DNA of 64,000 nt from Plasmodiophora brassicae (taxonomy: Eukaryota > Endomyxa > Phytomyxea > Plasmodiophorida > Plasmodiophoridae). The translations under genes were made by a program, and so were the position numbers. Each line of letters starts with the position of its first letter. The stretch's first letter is position 1. The stretch lies in assembly GCA_039704465.1 (NCBI GenBank), contig JASFAU010000009.1:806001-870000 (forward strand). Reading direction: 5' to 3'. Shown piece after piece: positions 43,440 to 55,065 of this stretch. The notes beneath the pieces are model-generated. The model was given only the letters and a program-made list of their open reading frames with translations, did no database searches and was not told the DNA's origin.

Positions 43440-44337
43440 ATGACGTGGTCGGTTGCTGTCGCGTTGTTCTCGCTCGCGTTGGCCGTTTCGGCGGTTGATG
43501 GTGCTCGAGGAAGGCGCCCCGGCAGCGTAAGCCAAGTCCAGACGACCGTCAATGGCCTATCGACGTTCAACTGGTGCGGCAAGCGCAACATGGTCGCGTT
43601 GACATTCGATGGCGGATTCTCCTTGGAAACGGTCGACCTGCTTGTTGATCTCAAGCGCCTGGGCATCAAAGCGACGTTCTTCCTCTCAGGCCCCGCTGAC
43701 GAAGGGGACTGCGACGTCTTGTCCATGATCATCAGAGACGGCCACGACATTGAGCATCGTAAGGACAATTTGAAATTGCAGGACGCGGCGTATTTACACA
43801 GTGTATAGATTCCTGGTCGCATCCCTACCTGACGAAAGTGTCGCTCGACCAGTTTGACGAGGAGATCACGAAGATGGAGGACCATGTCTACAACGTATGC
43901 GGCGTCAGGAACCGCAAGATGACCTTGTTCCGCCCACCGTTCGGCGACTTTAACCGTGAGCTCACCCTTCGTGTCAACCGGCAGGGCTACACCGCTGCTA
44001 GGTCGTTCATCGCTTGCTCTCGCTCTTGCACCTGGTTGCTGACTAGTTCACGTTCAGCTGGACGTTCGACACGGAAGACTACAATGGCGGTAATGCCGAA
44101 AGCGTGTTCAAGGCTGCTGTAGAGAAATTCAAGCGCCTGCCTCGTGGAAGCTCTGCCGTCATCCTCCACCACGACTTCACGTACAGCGAGCAGGGCATCA
44201 AGGGCATTGTCGACATGTACAAGTCGTTCTTCCGCGGGTACCAGTTCGTCACCGCCCGCGAGTGCTACGAGGCCTGCTTGGCAGATGGCGACTGCCAGGC
44301 CCCAATCGACAACTGGCCCGGGGTCTTCGACTATTGA
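43440..44337 (+). CDS. NodB-type polysaccharide (chitin) deacetylase
   Basis: Three exons. A signal peptide (TWSVAVALFSLALAVSA) leads to motif 1, MVALTFDGGFS. A splice (GTAAGG ... GTATAG) joins DIEHHSWSHPYLTKVSLDQF, the metal-binding HSxSH motif 2. Motif 3 is TLFRPPFGDFN. A second splice joins SWTFDTEDYNGGN, and motif 5 is SSAVILHHDF. The family removes N-acetyl groups from chitin or related glycans at the wall using a divalent metal. Motif 1 normally reads TFDDG; here the second, metal-binding Asp is Gly, so activity may be reduced or altered. The C-terminus has paired Cys residues (ECYEACLADGDCQ). Confidence 0.84.
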
Positions 44338-44468
44338 ACGTCATGGTTACGGAATACACGAACGCGTTGAATGGTGTTATGTTATCAGAAGGTGACTACC
44401 ATAAACGGCCCAGCCTCCGATGTCATCGGCCGATCTCATGACCGGGATCTCTCTCCTAAAACGCAGCC

Positions 44469-45072
44469 ATGAGAGAAGACTGGAGCGTTGCACCGGGTGC
44501 CGAATTGCTGGACCGGCCCGACATCTCTGTCATCGAGCACGACATGGATTCGGACGATCTGGAGATAGCGCTAGCTATCGTGGAGTCCGACTGCGAGTGC
44601 CCAGAGGTGCTGACCGAGCGCCTGGCCGATGCCGGACTGGGTTGCGGGTGGACCGCCATCACTGCAGATGACCCGAACCTGCTGGTCGACATTGCCGACT
44701 ATGACGTCGGCACATTTGCCCGGCTCCGGATCAATCGCAGAACGTTCGTCATTTGGAGGTTCACGCCAACCGCCACGGCCGATCAACTGAAGGCGGCCAA
44801 GTGGGCAGCTAAGCAAGAAGAGGCCGGCGAGGCGTCACTGTCGCGTTCCTACCGGTACTGGTCGAGCGAGGAGATGGAGAACCTTCGTCTCGGACACGAT
44901 AGGTTTGGCAATAACTGGGCCAGGATACTGAGCGAATACAAATTCGATCACAGATCGGCTGTCCACCTTCGTCAGGTGCGCATGTGCATCATGCTTCTAT
45001 TGCCACTGATTGTCGTTGTGTCTGCAGAAATGGAGGAACATGTCGAAGCACGCGAATGCCTCCGAACCATGA
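44469..45072 (+). CDS. Telobox-type Myb/SANT domain protein
   Basis: Two exons: 44469-44975 and 45028-45072 (intron 52 nt, GTGCGC ... TGCAG), 183 residues. The N-terminal two thirds are acidic and unfamiliar (DSDDLEIALAIVESDCECPE). The C-terminus is a single Myb repeat, RYWSSEEMENLRLGHDRFGN and NWARILSEYKF; the splice completes the third helix as SAVHLRQKWRNMSKHA. This corresponds to the VDLKDKWRN telobox of telomere-repeat-binding proteins, with HLRQKWRN in place of DLKDKWRN. Possible roles are telomere binding or transcription control in the nucleus. Without the splice the Myb helix would be broken, which supports the exon model. Confidence 0.75.
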
Positions 45073-45139
45073 GCAACCGCTCAATACAGGAGTTGCTTGC
45101 CGGGCAAGGACAGTGTGGGGTTTAGATATGATACTTCGC

Positions 45140-46080
45140 CTATGCTCCGTCGACGGCAGCGCTGGCCTCAGCAGGTTCGTTCTCGTATTCGATCTCGACA
45201 TACGACGAGCGTTTCTTGCGGCGAACGTATTTCGGGACAGGCTCCTCGGGAAGCTCGTCGCTGATGTCGCTGCCGGACATCAGATCCTCATCGTAGTCCT
45301 CCATGTCGTCGTCATCCATGATATCGTCATCATACGCCTCGACGAACTCGCTTTCCTGTTCGAGCTCGTCTTCGTCATCGGTGACGGCGACCTCCTGGAG
45401 AGCCTCTTTGTACTGCTGCATGGGGAAGTTGTAGATATCGCCATACGTGCCTTGCTTCAACCGTTCCAATAGCTCATTCTTGATGCAATCCGTGATACGC
45501 GCTGCCTTTAGAGCCTTCTCCTCGCGTCGGGACTCTCTTCGATCCAGTTTCTTTGAAATGCCAACCAATTTCGGTCTGGTAGAGATGGCATCAGGAAGAC
45601 TGTTACGATCCCACAACGCGGGTATTACCTAACGGTCAGCTGGAGTCGCCGCATACGAATAAGGTATTGATGAATCTTCGTCATGCGTTGCTTGCAGCGG
45701 TGGATCATGTGCGAGGGCCAGTGGATGAGTTCTTCATCGATGCGCTTTAACGCCTGCGTGTAATTCTTCGGAAGCAGGATCTTCTCCCATAGGTTCTTTG
45801 GCGAATGAGCTCTCTCAATGGTCTTCACCCACAGGTACAGCTCACCTGAGGTTACAGCATTTTAGAGCGTATGCAAAAGACAATTCTGACAACAGCACTA
45901 GGATTCACCATCTTGCTCCTTGACCGTTGCGTATCGACTATTGGCCAAAGGGCATGATACGCGATTACACAGTCCGGTGACGTTGTCTGGATTCCGGCAG
46001 AAGTCATGCGTCCGCGTTTTGGTCTTGTACGAGCAGAAGCTGTTGGCCACACAGGACCATATCATGTCATCGTGCTGCAT
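45140..46080 (-). CDS. MAK16: MAK16 ribosome biogenesis factor
   Basis: Three exons. Exon 1 (from 46080) begins [20 protein letters not shown] and includes [20 protein letters not shown], the conserved Cys cluster that may hold an iron-sulphur site. A GTGAATCC/CCTCAG splice leads to [20 protein letters not shown] and [20 protein letters not shown]. The last exon gives [20 protein letters not shown] and [20 protein letters not shown] followed by an acidic tail with a basic KYVRRKKR block. MAK16 acts in the nucleolus with RPF1 in 60S subunit assembly. All conserved blocks are present. Confidence 0.92.
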
Positions 46081-46342
46081 GGTGGTTCGCTACCACGATT
46101 CACGGGGAACACCTGAACCACGTCGCAATCCGCCACGGACTCCGTGAGCACCGCCACGGAGTAAACTCAACCATGTCAGCTAACGTTCGCAAATAACCTG
46201 AACGCGACTGGCTCTGCTGCCGCTTCGTCCTTCTTCCCGATGGTACGATATGAGACAGGGCACATTCGGATATTCATGGGTAGAACTGGAAATCAGTGAA
46301 TTGGTTGGATTTATGAGAACATGCGGGGTGCTGCTCCCGGAT

Positions 46343-47098
46343 CTATTCCTCCATCGGTGCTTCAGCGCGCTCGACAGGCTTGCCGGCATCCTTGCCGAGG
46401 CCGGCGTGGATGTCGAGCAGGTGTTGCGTGTCGACCTTAGGGACATGCAGAGCCTTGACCTTGCGAATGAAGACGTTCTGCAGCGGGTAGATGCCCTGGC
46501 ACGCCTTCTCGATCTCCTTGCCGATCGTCTCGGGGATCAGCTTGCCGACGAGGCCCATGGCATCGACTGTGCTGACCTCGCGGTTCAAGATCTCGACGAT
46601 CTTCTTGCGGATGGCACGGATCTGAGACGACTGCGCGTACGACGTCTTGCGGATCTGGTTCATGCGCTTACGCGTGAACGCGATGCAGAAGACGCGCAGG
46701 ACAAACCCATCGGTGGTCTTGACATCGGCGTGCGCCTCAATCAGCGTTTGCCACTTGCGGCACAACGAGCGAAGCTTGTCGGTCGTCAGGTCCATACCGT
46801 AGAAGTTCGTCAGGCAGTTCCGTCCCTGAACATCCTCGACCCGAAGCTTGAACTTGCGGAACGCTTCGTCCTCGCCGTCCTTCTTCAGGTCGCCCAGGGA
46901 CACCTCGAAGACACGGCCGCGCAGCGAGTCGCCGGCCAGTCTGTTACCGGACGTCCTGGTGACGACCGTCTTGCCGACCTGGCGGACCTCGAAGACGGAT
47001 GGCGCCTTCACGTCATACCATTCCTTCTTGGCGAAGGGGTCCTGGACCTTCTTACCGCCTTTCTTCTTGCCACCGCGCTTTCCCTTGCCGGCAGCCAT
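46343..47098 (-). CDS. 40S ribosomal protein eS1 (RPS1/S3A)
   Basis: A single exon of 251 residues with the full family sequence: a Lys/Gly-rich start ([17 protein letters not shown]), [60 protein letters not shown] and [20 protein letters not shown]. It is a component of the small ribosomal subunit near the mRNA exit channel. The long plus-strand frame over this gene (46250-47350) is an antisense artefact. An intron-free ribosomal protein gene is somewhat unusual for this intron-rich window. Confidence 0.95.
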   Translation of the reverse strand: MAAGKGKRGGKKKGGKKVQDPFAKKEWYDVKAPSVFEVRQVGKTVVTRTSGNRLAGDSLRGRVFEVSLGDLKKDGEDEAFRKFKLRVEDVQGRNCLTNFYGMDLTTDKLRSLCRKWQTLIEAHADVKTTDGFVLRVFCIAFTRKRMNQIRKTSYAQSSQIRAIRKKIVEILNREVSTVDAMGLVGKLIPETIGKEIEKACQGIYPLQNVFIRKVKALHVPKVDTQHLLDIHAGLGKDAGKPVERAEAPMEE

Positions 47099-47322
47099 GT
47101 TCGAAGCGGTGCAGAAAACGATGCTGAGCGATGCCGTCGCACTCCAGGACTCCGTGGCGCATTCCGCAACTATACGATGCTGCCCCTAATATCGGGACCT
47201 CGCGTCCTCATGTCCAGATTCCGCCTGTACAATCAGGGGACACTAAGTCGAAGTACGCGTGCCATCGACCATGACGTCAACAGACTCTATTGTTGTTTCG
47301 CTGTCGATTTAGCAGAGGCGAA

Positions 47323-48011
47323 ATGCGGTCTCGCGACCTCGTTGTCCTGACTGTCGCCGTTCTTCTGGCATGCTCGTACGCCAAGAAGCATCACGATGAC
47401 GACGACGACCATCACCATCATCACGTTGTGGGGACCGTACGCGTGTGCACAACTTTCCCTGAGTTTTGAGCATTCAGTTTGACGACGGTGATGACGATGG
47501 ACATTGGGAACGCAACAAGTTCTCCATGAACCACGACCACAACAGGCACGGCCACCGTCATGGCCACCATGATGACGTACGTCCGTTACTGTACTTTTAT
47601 ACGTATGTTCCTATCATTATTGCTAACTTTAGAGTACTCTGTAGGATCACGAGTTTGGACCGGACGATTGGGAAGACTGGGACACTGCCGATGACGTGGG
47701 TGTCTCTCTCTGGACTGCCATAAAGATACATCTGACGGCGCATGGCTCAGGCGCTGCATTCCCGTCACCTGAAACATTTACATGACAGACAGCACAAGGT
47801 ACGCGCTTGTCAGAAATATTATTGGAGGTGTAAACGGTGACTTCCCGCTGTCCAGGAGGGTCATAATGATGATGACGACCACCACCATCACTGGATGATG
47901 GACGATGATGATGACGATCATGGCCACCGCCATCATGGTCATCACGGTCATGACCACGACCACGAAGAGCATGACGCACCTCATGGGCACGGCCACGGGC
48001 ATAGACATTAA
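47323..48011 (+). CDS. Secreted His/Asp-rich protein, five exons
   Basis: Exons 47323-47436, 47478-47576, 47645-47695, 47751-47798 and 47856-48011 join in phase 0 to 155 residues. The signal peptide MRSRDLVVLTVAVLLACSYA precedes KKHHDDDDDHHHHHH. Exon 3 is acidic (DHEFGPDDWEDWDTADD). The 48-nt exon 4 encodes ALHSRHLKHLHDRQHK, and the last exon is His/Asp-rich ending APHGHGHGHRH. Every intron is 41-68 nt with GT/AG ends. It lacks the ATVT motif of its relatives. It is tail-to-tail with the His-rich gene at 48071. Metal binding is inferred from composition. Confidence 0.66.
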
Positions 48012-48070
48012 TGAACTGAAACGCGACCGGGGAACATGTGATATGCAGAGTTTAGTGACGCTTGGTTAGA

Positions 48071-48739
48071 TTAATGGAGGAGATGCCGAGGGCGACGATG
48101 ATGGCGATGATGATGTCGGCCATCATGGGAAGGAAGGTCGTCGTCGTCGTCGTCGTCGTCTTCATCCTCACCGTCTTCATCCTCATCGTCTTCATCCTGG
48201 CGGTGGTGATGGCGATGATGATCACGCCTATCAATATCATCGTCGTCCCAATCACCATCCAAATCGTCGTCGTCGTCGTTTTCCTCATCATCGTCAAGAC
48301 GGTGGTGGTCCACGTCATGGTGCTCACCTTGAACATGGCCATGCCCTTCGTCAACAGGAGCGACCAGATGATGGCGCACATCGTGGTCGTGGCCAACGTG
48401 CACCTTCTCGCGTTCCCGTATCCGGTCTTCTTCAGCGACGTACATATAGTCATCCGATGACTCTGCCATCTTCGAATGCACGTCGGAATGGTCGTCGTTC
48501 GCTGTGACCGTGGCCGTTAGCGAAGCCGACGTTTTCACGTTACTGAGATCCTTTCCGTTTTCCATGTAAGCGTGTTCGCCCCGGTTCTTGATATTGGCGG
48601 CCGCAAGCCCTTCGTTAGCATCGTATTCGCTTTTCCCAACGGTGTCATCCACCAGGACACGCTCGGAATCGTCAGCGACAGACAACGCGACGATTGCCAG
48701 AATCAGGAGGACCTTGCACATAACCCACGAACGAAACAT
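48071..48739 (-). CDS. Secreted His/Asp-rich protein with conserved ATVT motif
   Basis: A single exon, 222 residues from the ATG at 48739 (a second ATG at 48721 also fits). The signal peptide CKVLLILAIVALSVADD is clear. The segment NVKTSASLTATVTANDDHSD, with flanking residues before and after, aligns with the 7788 protein (NVQTTATLTATVTATDDHSD). The rest is Asp/His/Glu-rich with an Arg/His-rich C-terminus (GRHHHRHHRRPRHLLH). Proposed as an extracellular metal or polyanion-binding protein; no enzyme domain. Confidence 0.8.
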   Translation of the reverse strand: MFRSWVMCKVLLILAIVALSVADDSERVLVDDTVGKSEYDANEGLAAANIKNRGEHAYMENGKDLSNVKTSASLTATVTANDDHSDVHSKMAESSDDYMYVAEEDRIREREKVHVGHDHDVRHHLVAPVDEGHGHVQGEHHDVDHHRLDDDEENDDDDDLDGDWDDDDIDRRDHHRHHHRQDEDDEDEDGEDEDDDDDDDDLPSHDGRHHHRHHRRPRHLLH

Positions 48740-48896
48740 ACAATACGTTCGTGGGGGTTCGTTGGCAATATCTGCTATGACTGTCGACAGCGTTGACGTC
48801 ACCGCCGACGCCACAGTGTGGAGTCACGGCTGTGCACGACGGAACGACAGTGGTGGACACTCTGTTAAGTTTATGCGGGTCTGGGATTCGAGTGGA

Positions 48897-49525
48897 TCAC
48901 ACGTTTTGATAGCGGTGCAGGTCCTCGAGAAGAGACTCGATGACGGCATCGGGGTCGAATTCCGGCGGAATCCTGCCCTCTCCGCTGGGATCCAGACGCG
49001 CCTGAATCCGCTTCCCGAGCGTGTTCAGGCTGGGGATCAGAGTGCGCGCCTCCTCTACCGTCTGGATGTTCAAGTTGTTAATTGCAGCGATCTCGAACTG
49101 GTCCAGATCGGCATATCGGTTCAAAACAGGGTTGCCCTGGAGACATGACGACGTTGATCAGACAAAGGGATGAATTAGGCCTCCGCGATCCCGACCTGAG
49201 CGTCCACGTCCTTGACTAGTTCGCGTGCTGACGTAATGGCCTCTTTCGTTTTGTAATTCGAGAACTTCTGCACGTAGTTCAGGGTTTGCTGTCGCAACAG
49301 TGAGACGCCTCGCAGCGCATTTCAGACAGCGCGTCTGACCTGAATCATTGGCGAAATCTCGGCGCTGTCATCGGCGTCGGCGGCTTCCCGTTTCTGATTG
49401 ATGTGATGGTTGAGGATGATGGCGACCTCCGAGTTCCACAGGCAGCGCACGCGTTTCCGGTCGAAATCCGGACCTAGTTCCAGCGTCGCCGCATCCTCGG
49501 GCGGGCGCGATTCACGAAACGCCAT
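48897..49525 (-). CDS. RNA polymerase II subunit RPB4
   Basis: Three exons. Exon 1 from 49525 has LWNSEVAIILNHHINQKREA. A splice (GTCAGACG ... GCGACAG) gives QTLNYVQKFSNYKTKEAITS. The last intron (GTCGGG ... CTCCAG) leads to GNPVLNRYADLDQFEIAAIN and VEEARTLIPSLNTLGKRIQA. This is the RPB4 pattern (TLNYxxKFxxxK ... FExAxxxNL ... EEAxxLIPSL). RPB4 pairs with RPB7 on the stalk of polymerase II. The C-terminus after LIPSL is about 20 residues longer than usual. RPC9/CRCP, the Pol III paralogue, is less likely because it lacks the EEAxxLIPSL ending. Confidence 0.83.
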
Positions 49526-49770
49526 GATCACGCCTGCACCCGTCACGGCGAATCCGAACTGCGGCCGCGTCGCCGCAGTCGCCAGTAGGAGCTGCACCCT
49601 GCAGTAGGCTGCAGTGCATACTGCACCGCTACATGTCCGCCAGTGAGGCAACGCTGTTTGTATTGTAGTCAACGGCTTAGAGCGCTGGGCGTGCTGTCAG
49701 CACCTGCGTGGAGACGTGGCATTAGCAGGGACGGGAGTCGTAACCAGGGGAATGATAATGCAATGCCCGC

Positions 49771-51132
49771 TTATCGAATGCAGAGGAATTCGCTGCGCGT
49801 GTAGATCTCTTCGGTGGCTTCGCCGATGTAGGAGAGCATGTCGCTAGTGAGGGTGGAGCGTCCGTTCTTCTTGAACGCCAGACGGGACGCGTACCGAACG
49901 ATGACGGATGCGAACACGGCTGCCTCGGCGAGGCAGATGTCCTCGCTTCGGGATGCCCACACGGCCGCCGTTGCACATATCCCAGAGAGTACGTCACCTG
50001 AAGCGTTCAGTAAGGTAACGACTTTCGTGTTGCCTACATCCGACCTTGCCCTCCGACGCGTCGAGGCGATCCAATGAACTTGCAAACCCATGCTCGCTTC
50101 CCATCTGATATGACATCTTGATAACCTGCGAAAGCGCTGTTCAGCTGGAGAAATGCTCAACGACGAGAAGAAGCGAACCTTTACGAAGAACAACGGCACC
50201 GTTGAAAGCGGAAGCTAAAGTTGCAGTATCCTGGACCCAGAGGTTGCAGTCAATTGCAACTTCCACGATGTCGCCACACGATGCGTCCGGGAATATGGCC
50301 GCATCAGAGGACATTGGTCGAGGCGGCGTATCCTGTGTGGCTGCCCACAAGCGCTGAAATTCGACTGCATTCGGCGTCAGAATGACGTTGCTGTTCCGTT
50401 GCAGCATCGACGGATCCTGCGACAGCATCCACAAGCCGTCCCCTGACCACGGTTCAGAACAGTGCCGACGGTTCGCTTACGCGAGTTCACCGTCAATCAC
50501 GAGAGGGACGTGCGCCTCAGCGATTATGGAGCGAACCGTCTCAAAAACATCTTTGTCGCGCCCGAGACCTAAACGCACCTCTGCACACAGGACGGTAACA
50601 TACGGAACCACAACCGTACCTGGGCCAATGACAAGGGCATCAATTCTGGACAGATTGTTACGCAGACGCGTCATGGCGTCACTGGAATCCGGGTGACCAC
50701 TGCCAACGAGATCGGGTTCGACAATGATATCCGGGCTAAGCCAATGCAGTCAAACAGATGTGCAACTCCCAGGAGGAGAGTGTGATGTGTCCTCACCTGT
50801 AGCATTTGATGGGTACGGCCGCGTCAGGGGCACAGAACACTGTCGCCAGATCTCCACCGACCCGCATTGAACTGATCGCCGAGAACTGTGCACGTCCTAG
50901 CTAAGTGGCACTATACCGGACGCTGAGGATGCCACTGACGAATGGCGCTCCTGTATACTGGCGCGATCCGCCAACTACGCCGACCTTGCCTGACGATACC
51001 ATCAGCGCCATCGGGACACGATCCAGGTCGGCGGGTCGCACCCGATGACCCTTTGTAGTTCTTCGCAGATAACGGCGGCACCAATTTCCAGAATCGCACC
51101 AGCAAGGGGTCGCTGACCACCGGACGCCCCAT
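49771..51132 (-). CDS. ATP-dependent NAD(P)H-hydrate dehydratase (NAXD)
   Basis: About eight exons. Blocks in order: LVPPLSAKNYKG, KVGVVGGSRQYTGAPFVSGI, GGDLATVFCAPDAAVPIK, IDALVIGPG, LGRDKDVFETV, VPLVIDG, VILTPNAVEFQRLW, GAVVLRKGS, NASGDVLSGICATAAVW and KKNGRSTLTSDMLSYIGEA. This is the ribokinase-fold dehydratase that repairs hydrated NADH and NADPH with ATP; the VVGG, TPNxxEF and GDVLSG elements form the active site. The start MGRPVVSD at 51132 was chosen; an earlier start at 51222 is possible and could hold a targeting peptide. Confidence 0.87.
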
Positions 51133-51386
51133 CCGGCGACGTCCCAACGACGTGAAGTCCTTTGCGCAGACCTTCGGAATCGGCGCGGTGTATTCAAGTA
51201 CGGAATCGCCGATAGAATGCAAATGAGTGCCCGGTACAATGGGGCAACGACAGCGCCGACTTGACTCGGCGAGTCGCCTCGAACAGGACTATGTCGGCGA
51301 GAAGCTGGGCACCGCTCAACATCCCGGTTCGTCTGTGGACCCGACTTGCTGATTGGATGTATTTTATGGGTACTTTACGGAGCGCA

Positions 51387-54300
51387 TCAGTCAATGGCGA
51401 GCGCTTGCTCTGCGTTCCTGACCAGCTTTCTGAGCTCGTCGACGCGGCTCTCGGGTACGTTGTGCTGACTGCAAAGACGCTGGACGACGCCCAGGACGTC
51501 GTCGCCGGCCACCCTGTAGGTGAGCATGCGGTGGGCTGCGTTCATCAACCAGTCCACGACGAAGTCTTCGCGTTTATCGGGCCGTGCCGGAGCGCTCGAC
51601 ATGGCCTGCTGCATGAAACTCTCCCAGAACGATTGCCGGTTCCATATCGGATGATCCCGGATGGCCGACTCGATGAAGACCCTGTCACCGTTGTCGTCCT
51701 CGCAGAAGAACTTGGTGGCCGCATCGAGAACGCCTGTCCGGGCAAGCAGTGAGCATCATCGACCGGCCCCGCCCAGCAAGCGGCTTAGCGTACCGGTCGC
51801 ATTGACGTAGTCGTCGACATGGTGGCAGCATTGCAGCATGGTCTGCAGGGTTGCCGCCAACGATTCGAACGACGAATCGGATAGACACAGGTCCGGCCCC
51901 TTGGCCTGCGGTTGCCGAAGGATCGACGCCAGGCACTGTCGGGCATCGTCGTTCTGGAGCAGGTAAGCCATCTGCAGCGGACAACGGGCCGGCGCGCGGA
52001 CGTTAAACATCGTCAGGCGCTTTCACGGGACGTGCGCTGCCTACCGACTGAACATCCTTCTCGTTGAGGCCCTCGTTCGCGAAAATCCTCGACATGTAGT
52101 ACTGGATCTGGTCGCTCTGGCTAATCATGGCGTTCTGTAGTGGCCTGTACAGAGCGACGGTTAGACAGATTGCTGCCGTCGACCCTGGGAGCCGCGCGCG
52201 CATGCCTTCGCTTGGTCGCCCGCCTGGGTGCACTGGGCTGGAACCCCGACCGCGATAGCCGGACACGCTCGCCAGCGTTCAAATACTCCTGGCGAAGCGG
52301 TTTGGCGAACGCGTGCTTGGCTTGGGCCATGCGGCCGCCCGGGACCGGCTTCGGCGGTGTCAGCTGGTAGTGTTCCACCGACCTGGACTCGATTTCGTGG
52401 ATCTTGAGCAGAACTTCGGGGTTCCCGGTCGCTAGGAAATCATTGTACAGCGACGGTTCAGACTCCTGGGATCGGCGTTAATGATAACGAAGAGGTGTAC
52501 GTTGGACGACCGTCCAGGTACCTGCTCCAGGAATCCGTCGAAGGCGCGCGATTCTATGACCTTGGCGAGGAAATTGTACGCGCCCTCATCGAGGTTCTTC
52601 GACTTCAGGAACCCGCTTCCATTGAAGAACGGGACGTCGTTGATGAAGAACAGGAACCGGCGGAACCCAGAGCACAGGTCGGCGTAGAACGTCAGGAACG
52701 CGGTCGTCACTTCCCGGTCGAACTTGGACGATGCCGACACGCTATACGGGTCATCAGCACCGACGGACACGTTGTCCCGCTCGCTGGACATTCGTTCCAT
52801 TACTTCGCCGAGGCGCGTCCACAGGGCTCCGCCTAAACACCGAGCAGTGAGCGCCGAAGAACATTGCACACTGAGAGCGTTTCGGCCGTGCCTGCGATCT
52901 GTGGAAGGCGCGGCAGGGGTGACGAGCACCGAATGACATCGTGGTCGAGGTCGACCAGGACGATGTCGTTCAGCTCTGTGAACTGCGCCAGGTACTTGGT
53001 GTGGACGCCCTGAATGTACGGCTGAGGGCATTGGTACGCGTCCAGCATCAGCTCGGCAAGAACGGGCACGTAGACGGACGACCACTGGAACGGGTAGAAC
53101 ACCCTGTGTGACGATTAGAGCAATCCACCACCAGGCCAGCCGACGAAAGCGCTCGCGTACTGCAGCATAGTCTGGCAGACGATCGTCAGGGCCGATAGCG
53201 AGTTCGAATGCAGCAGGATGCGCTGCTCGAATATCATGGCGGACAGGATCCCCAGGATCGAATCGACGCCCAGGATGTCGAACAGTAATCGCAACGGGAG
53301 GCGAGACGTCAACGGATCCCGTAACGGGGACACGCTCAACCGAACGGGATCGCCCGGGTCGCTGATCATCACCGAGATCCCCATTTTCTCTGTACACGCC
53401 CCACGGTCACGTCGCACGCCCCACCCCATACCTGCCACATGACGGACCTGGAATGGGCAACGGCAACTCCAACGTGATTTGGGCAATGAACCGCTCCACG
53501 GGCGTGGAGCAGGAAGGCGTCGACGCGACCGAGTACAGTTGCGAAAGCATCTTTCGGAAGGTGCTGAGATGCGGGTACTGTGACACCAGGCAGATCGCCT
53601 TGGGCGTGTACCTGTCGCCGGATGAGGAATGCGGCTCCAAAGCGTTCGACCCCGTCCGTATTACAATTCCTTGCCACTGAGACTCGGTGGCATATCCAGG
53701 AGCTCAGACATGGGCTGGTCGAACTGCAGGAACGTCAGGAAACACTTGCGGCCGTCCTGGAACGTGACGACTGCGAAATGGGATTTGGGCTGGCGACGCA
53801 CCCAGGACAGCAGGATGCCGGTCGGGAACGCCAACGATGTCCACACGTCCGACACCGGGCAGTCCTTGTAATCCTCACGAGGATACCTGGCCGCATGCGT
53901 CCATCACCCGGGAGCCGCGAGACGCGATTCGCGGCTTGTACCTGTCGACGATGCCGGCGAAGACCTGCGCGCGTCGCAGGACCGATTCGATCTGCTCCTC
54001 GCTGAGCAACGAGAAGTTGACCTTCTCGAACTCTTTTGGCGGGTGGACGCCGAACACGATAAAGTAGTCGACGAGGCGACCGCTCACGCCGGCATCGTTG
54101 GCCTGCGAATCCGCGTCTGTCGTCGACGTCGCCGTCGTCAACGCCGTCGTTTGCGCTCCCGACCCGGGCTTCGCTGACGGATCCTTCTCGAGCGCTAGTT
54201 TTCGCAACGCGATGATCCTCTGGATCGCTTCCCGCCACCGCATCCGAACCTGAACCATTATGAGGCGACGCGGCAGGCGACTGGACGCAGCACGTGGACC

Positions 54301-54833
54301 TGCGCCCGCAGCAGCGACTTGTTCAGCTGGTCGGGCGACTCGCCCAGATCCCCCAGCGACGCCGTGCCCGTCGGCGACGATTTCGCCATGACAGGGGAGC
54401 CATTCGCGGGCGACATCGCTGGCGACGCTGGATCGGCTTTCGTGTCCAACATCGGCAATGTGTCCATCAGGATGACACTGCCACGTCGGCCGAATATGGA
54501 CCCTTTGCTGCTAACCGCCCTATGCCTGGGGGACGACCCCATATCGTCGCCTTTAACGTCGGACGCGACCGACCGCAGCGCGATGTCCTCCATGACCGAC
54601 TTCTGCCGCGGTCGATGCGTCATCCCGTCCGGAATGGGGATCGTCGACGCATCCCTGGCCATCGTCGGCTGCATCGACAGGAGCTTCGTGCGCACCGTCG
54701 CATCGTGCCAGCGCATGAGCGCGACCAGCAGGGCCCGGATCCGAGCGGTCCGCAAGATGCCGGCCGCCTTGCAGATGGTGACGATCCTCTTAGCGTCGAC
54801 AACGTCACCACTGCTGCCACCACCCAGCATCAT
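51387..54833 (-). CDS. DENN domain protein (Rab GEF-like)
   Basis: A long multi-exon gene. The 5' exon (54833-54296) encodes a charged, Ser-rich region. A splice with donor GTCCAC and acceptor GGTTCAG reads LLRAQVRMRWREAIQRIIAL through an apparent stop. The upstream DENN part is GRLVDYFIVFGVHPPKEFEK. The core DENN part is VDSILGILSAMIFEQRILLH, LTIVCQTMLQYASAFVGW, FYPFQWSSVYVPVLAELMLD and NDIVLVDLDHDVI. The downstream part is LTFYADLCSGFRRFLFFIND. DENN proteins activate Rab GTPases at membranes. If the first splice is wrong, 54258-54833 is a separate 191-residue ORF and the DENN gene starts at 54258. Intron borders between 51.8 and 53.9 kb were not all resolved. Confidence 0.75.
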
Positions 54834-55065
54834 TCCGCCAGGCGAGTGAGCGCCTTAGGCAAGCCCCAACCCGTCGAGATACTACCCGGTTCGGGATATT
54901 CCGTTAGATATTATCGAAGCGGGTGCACGCGACCTGCACGAAGGATCCCCGCTGGACGTCACAGGCCCGAAGCAAACTGGCGCAAGCACAGATGGATCGC
55001 CCGGCTTACAGAAACGCCACCGGACAACGCGAGCTGGTTTTAGGAACACTTCAGCGTCGACCGTT

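Noticed and set aside
46250..47350. 366-aa plus-strand ORF
   Set aside because: It is antisense to the unmistakable eS1 ribosomal protein gene.
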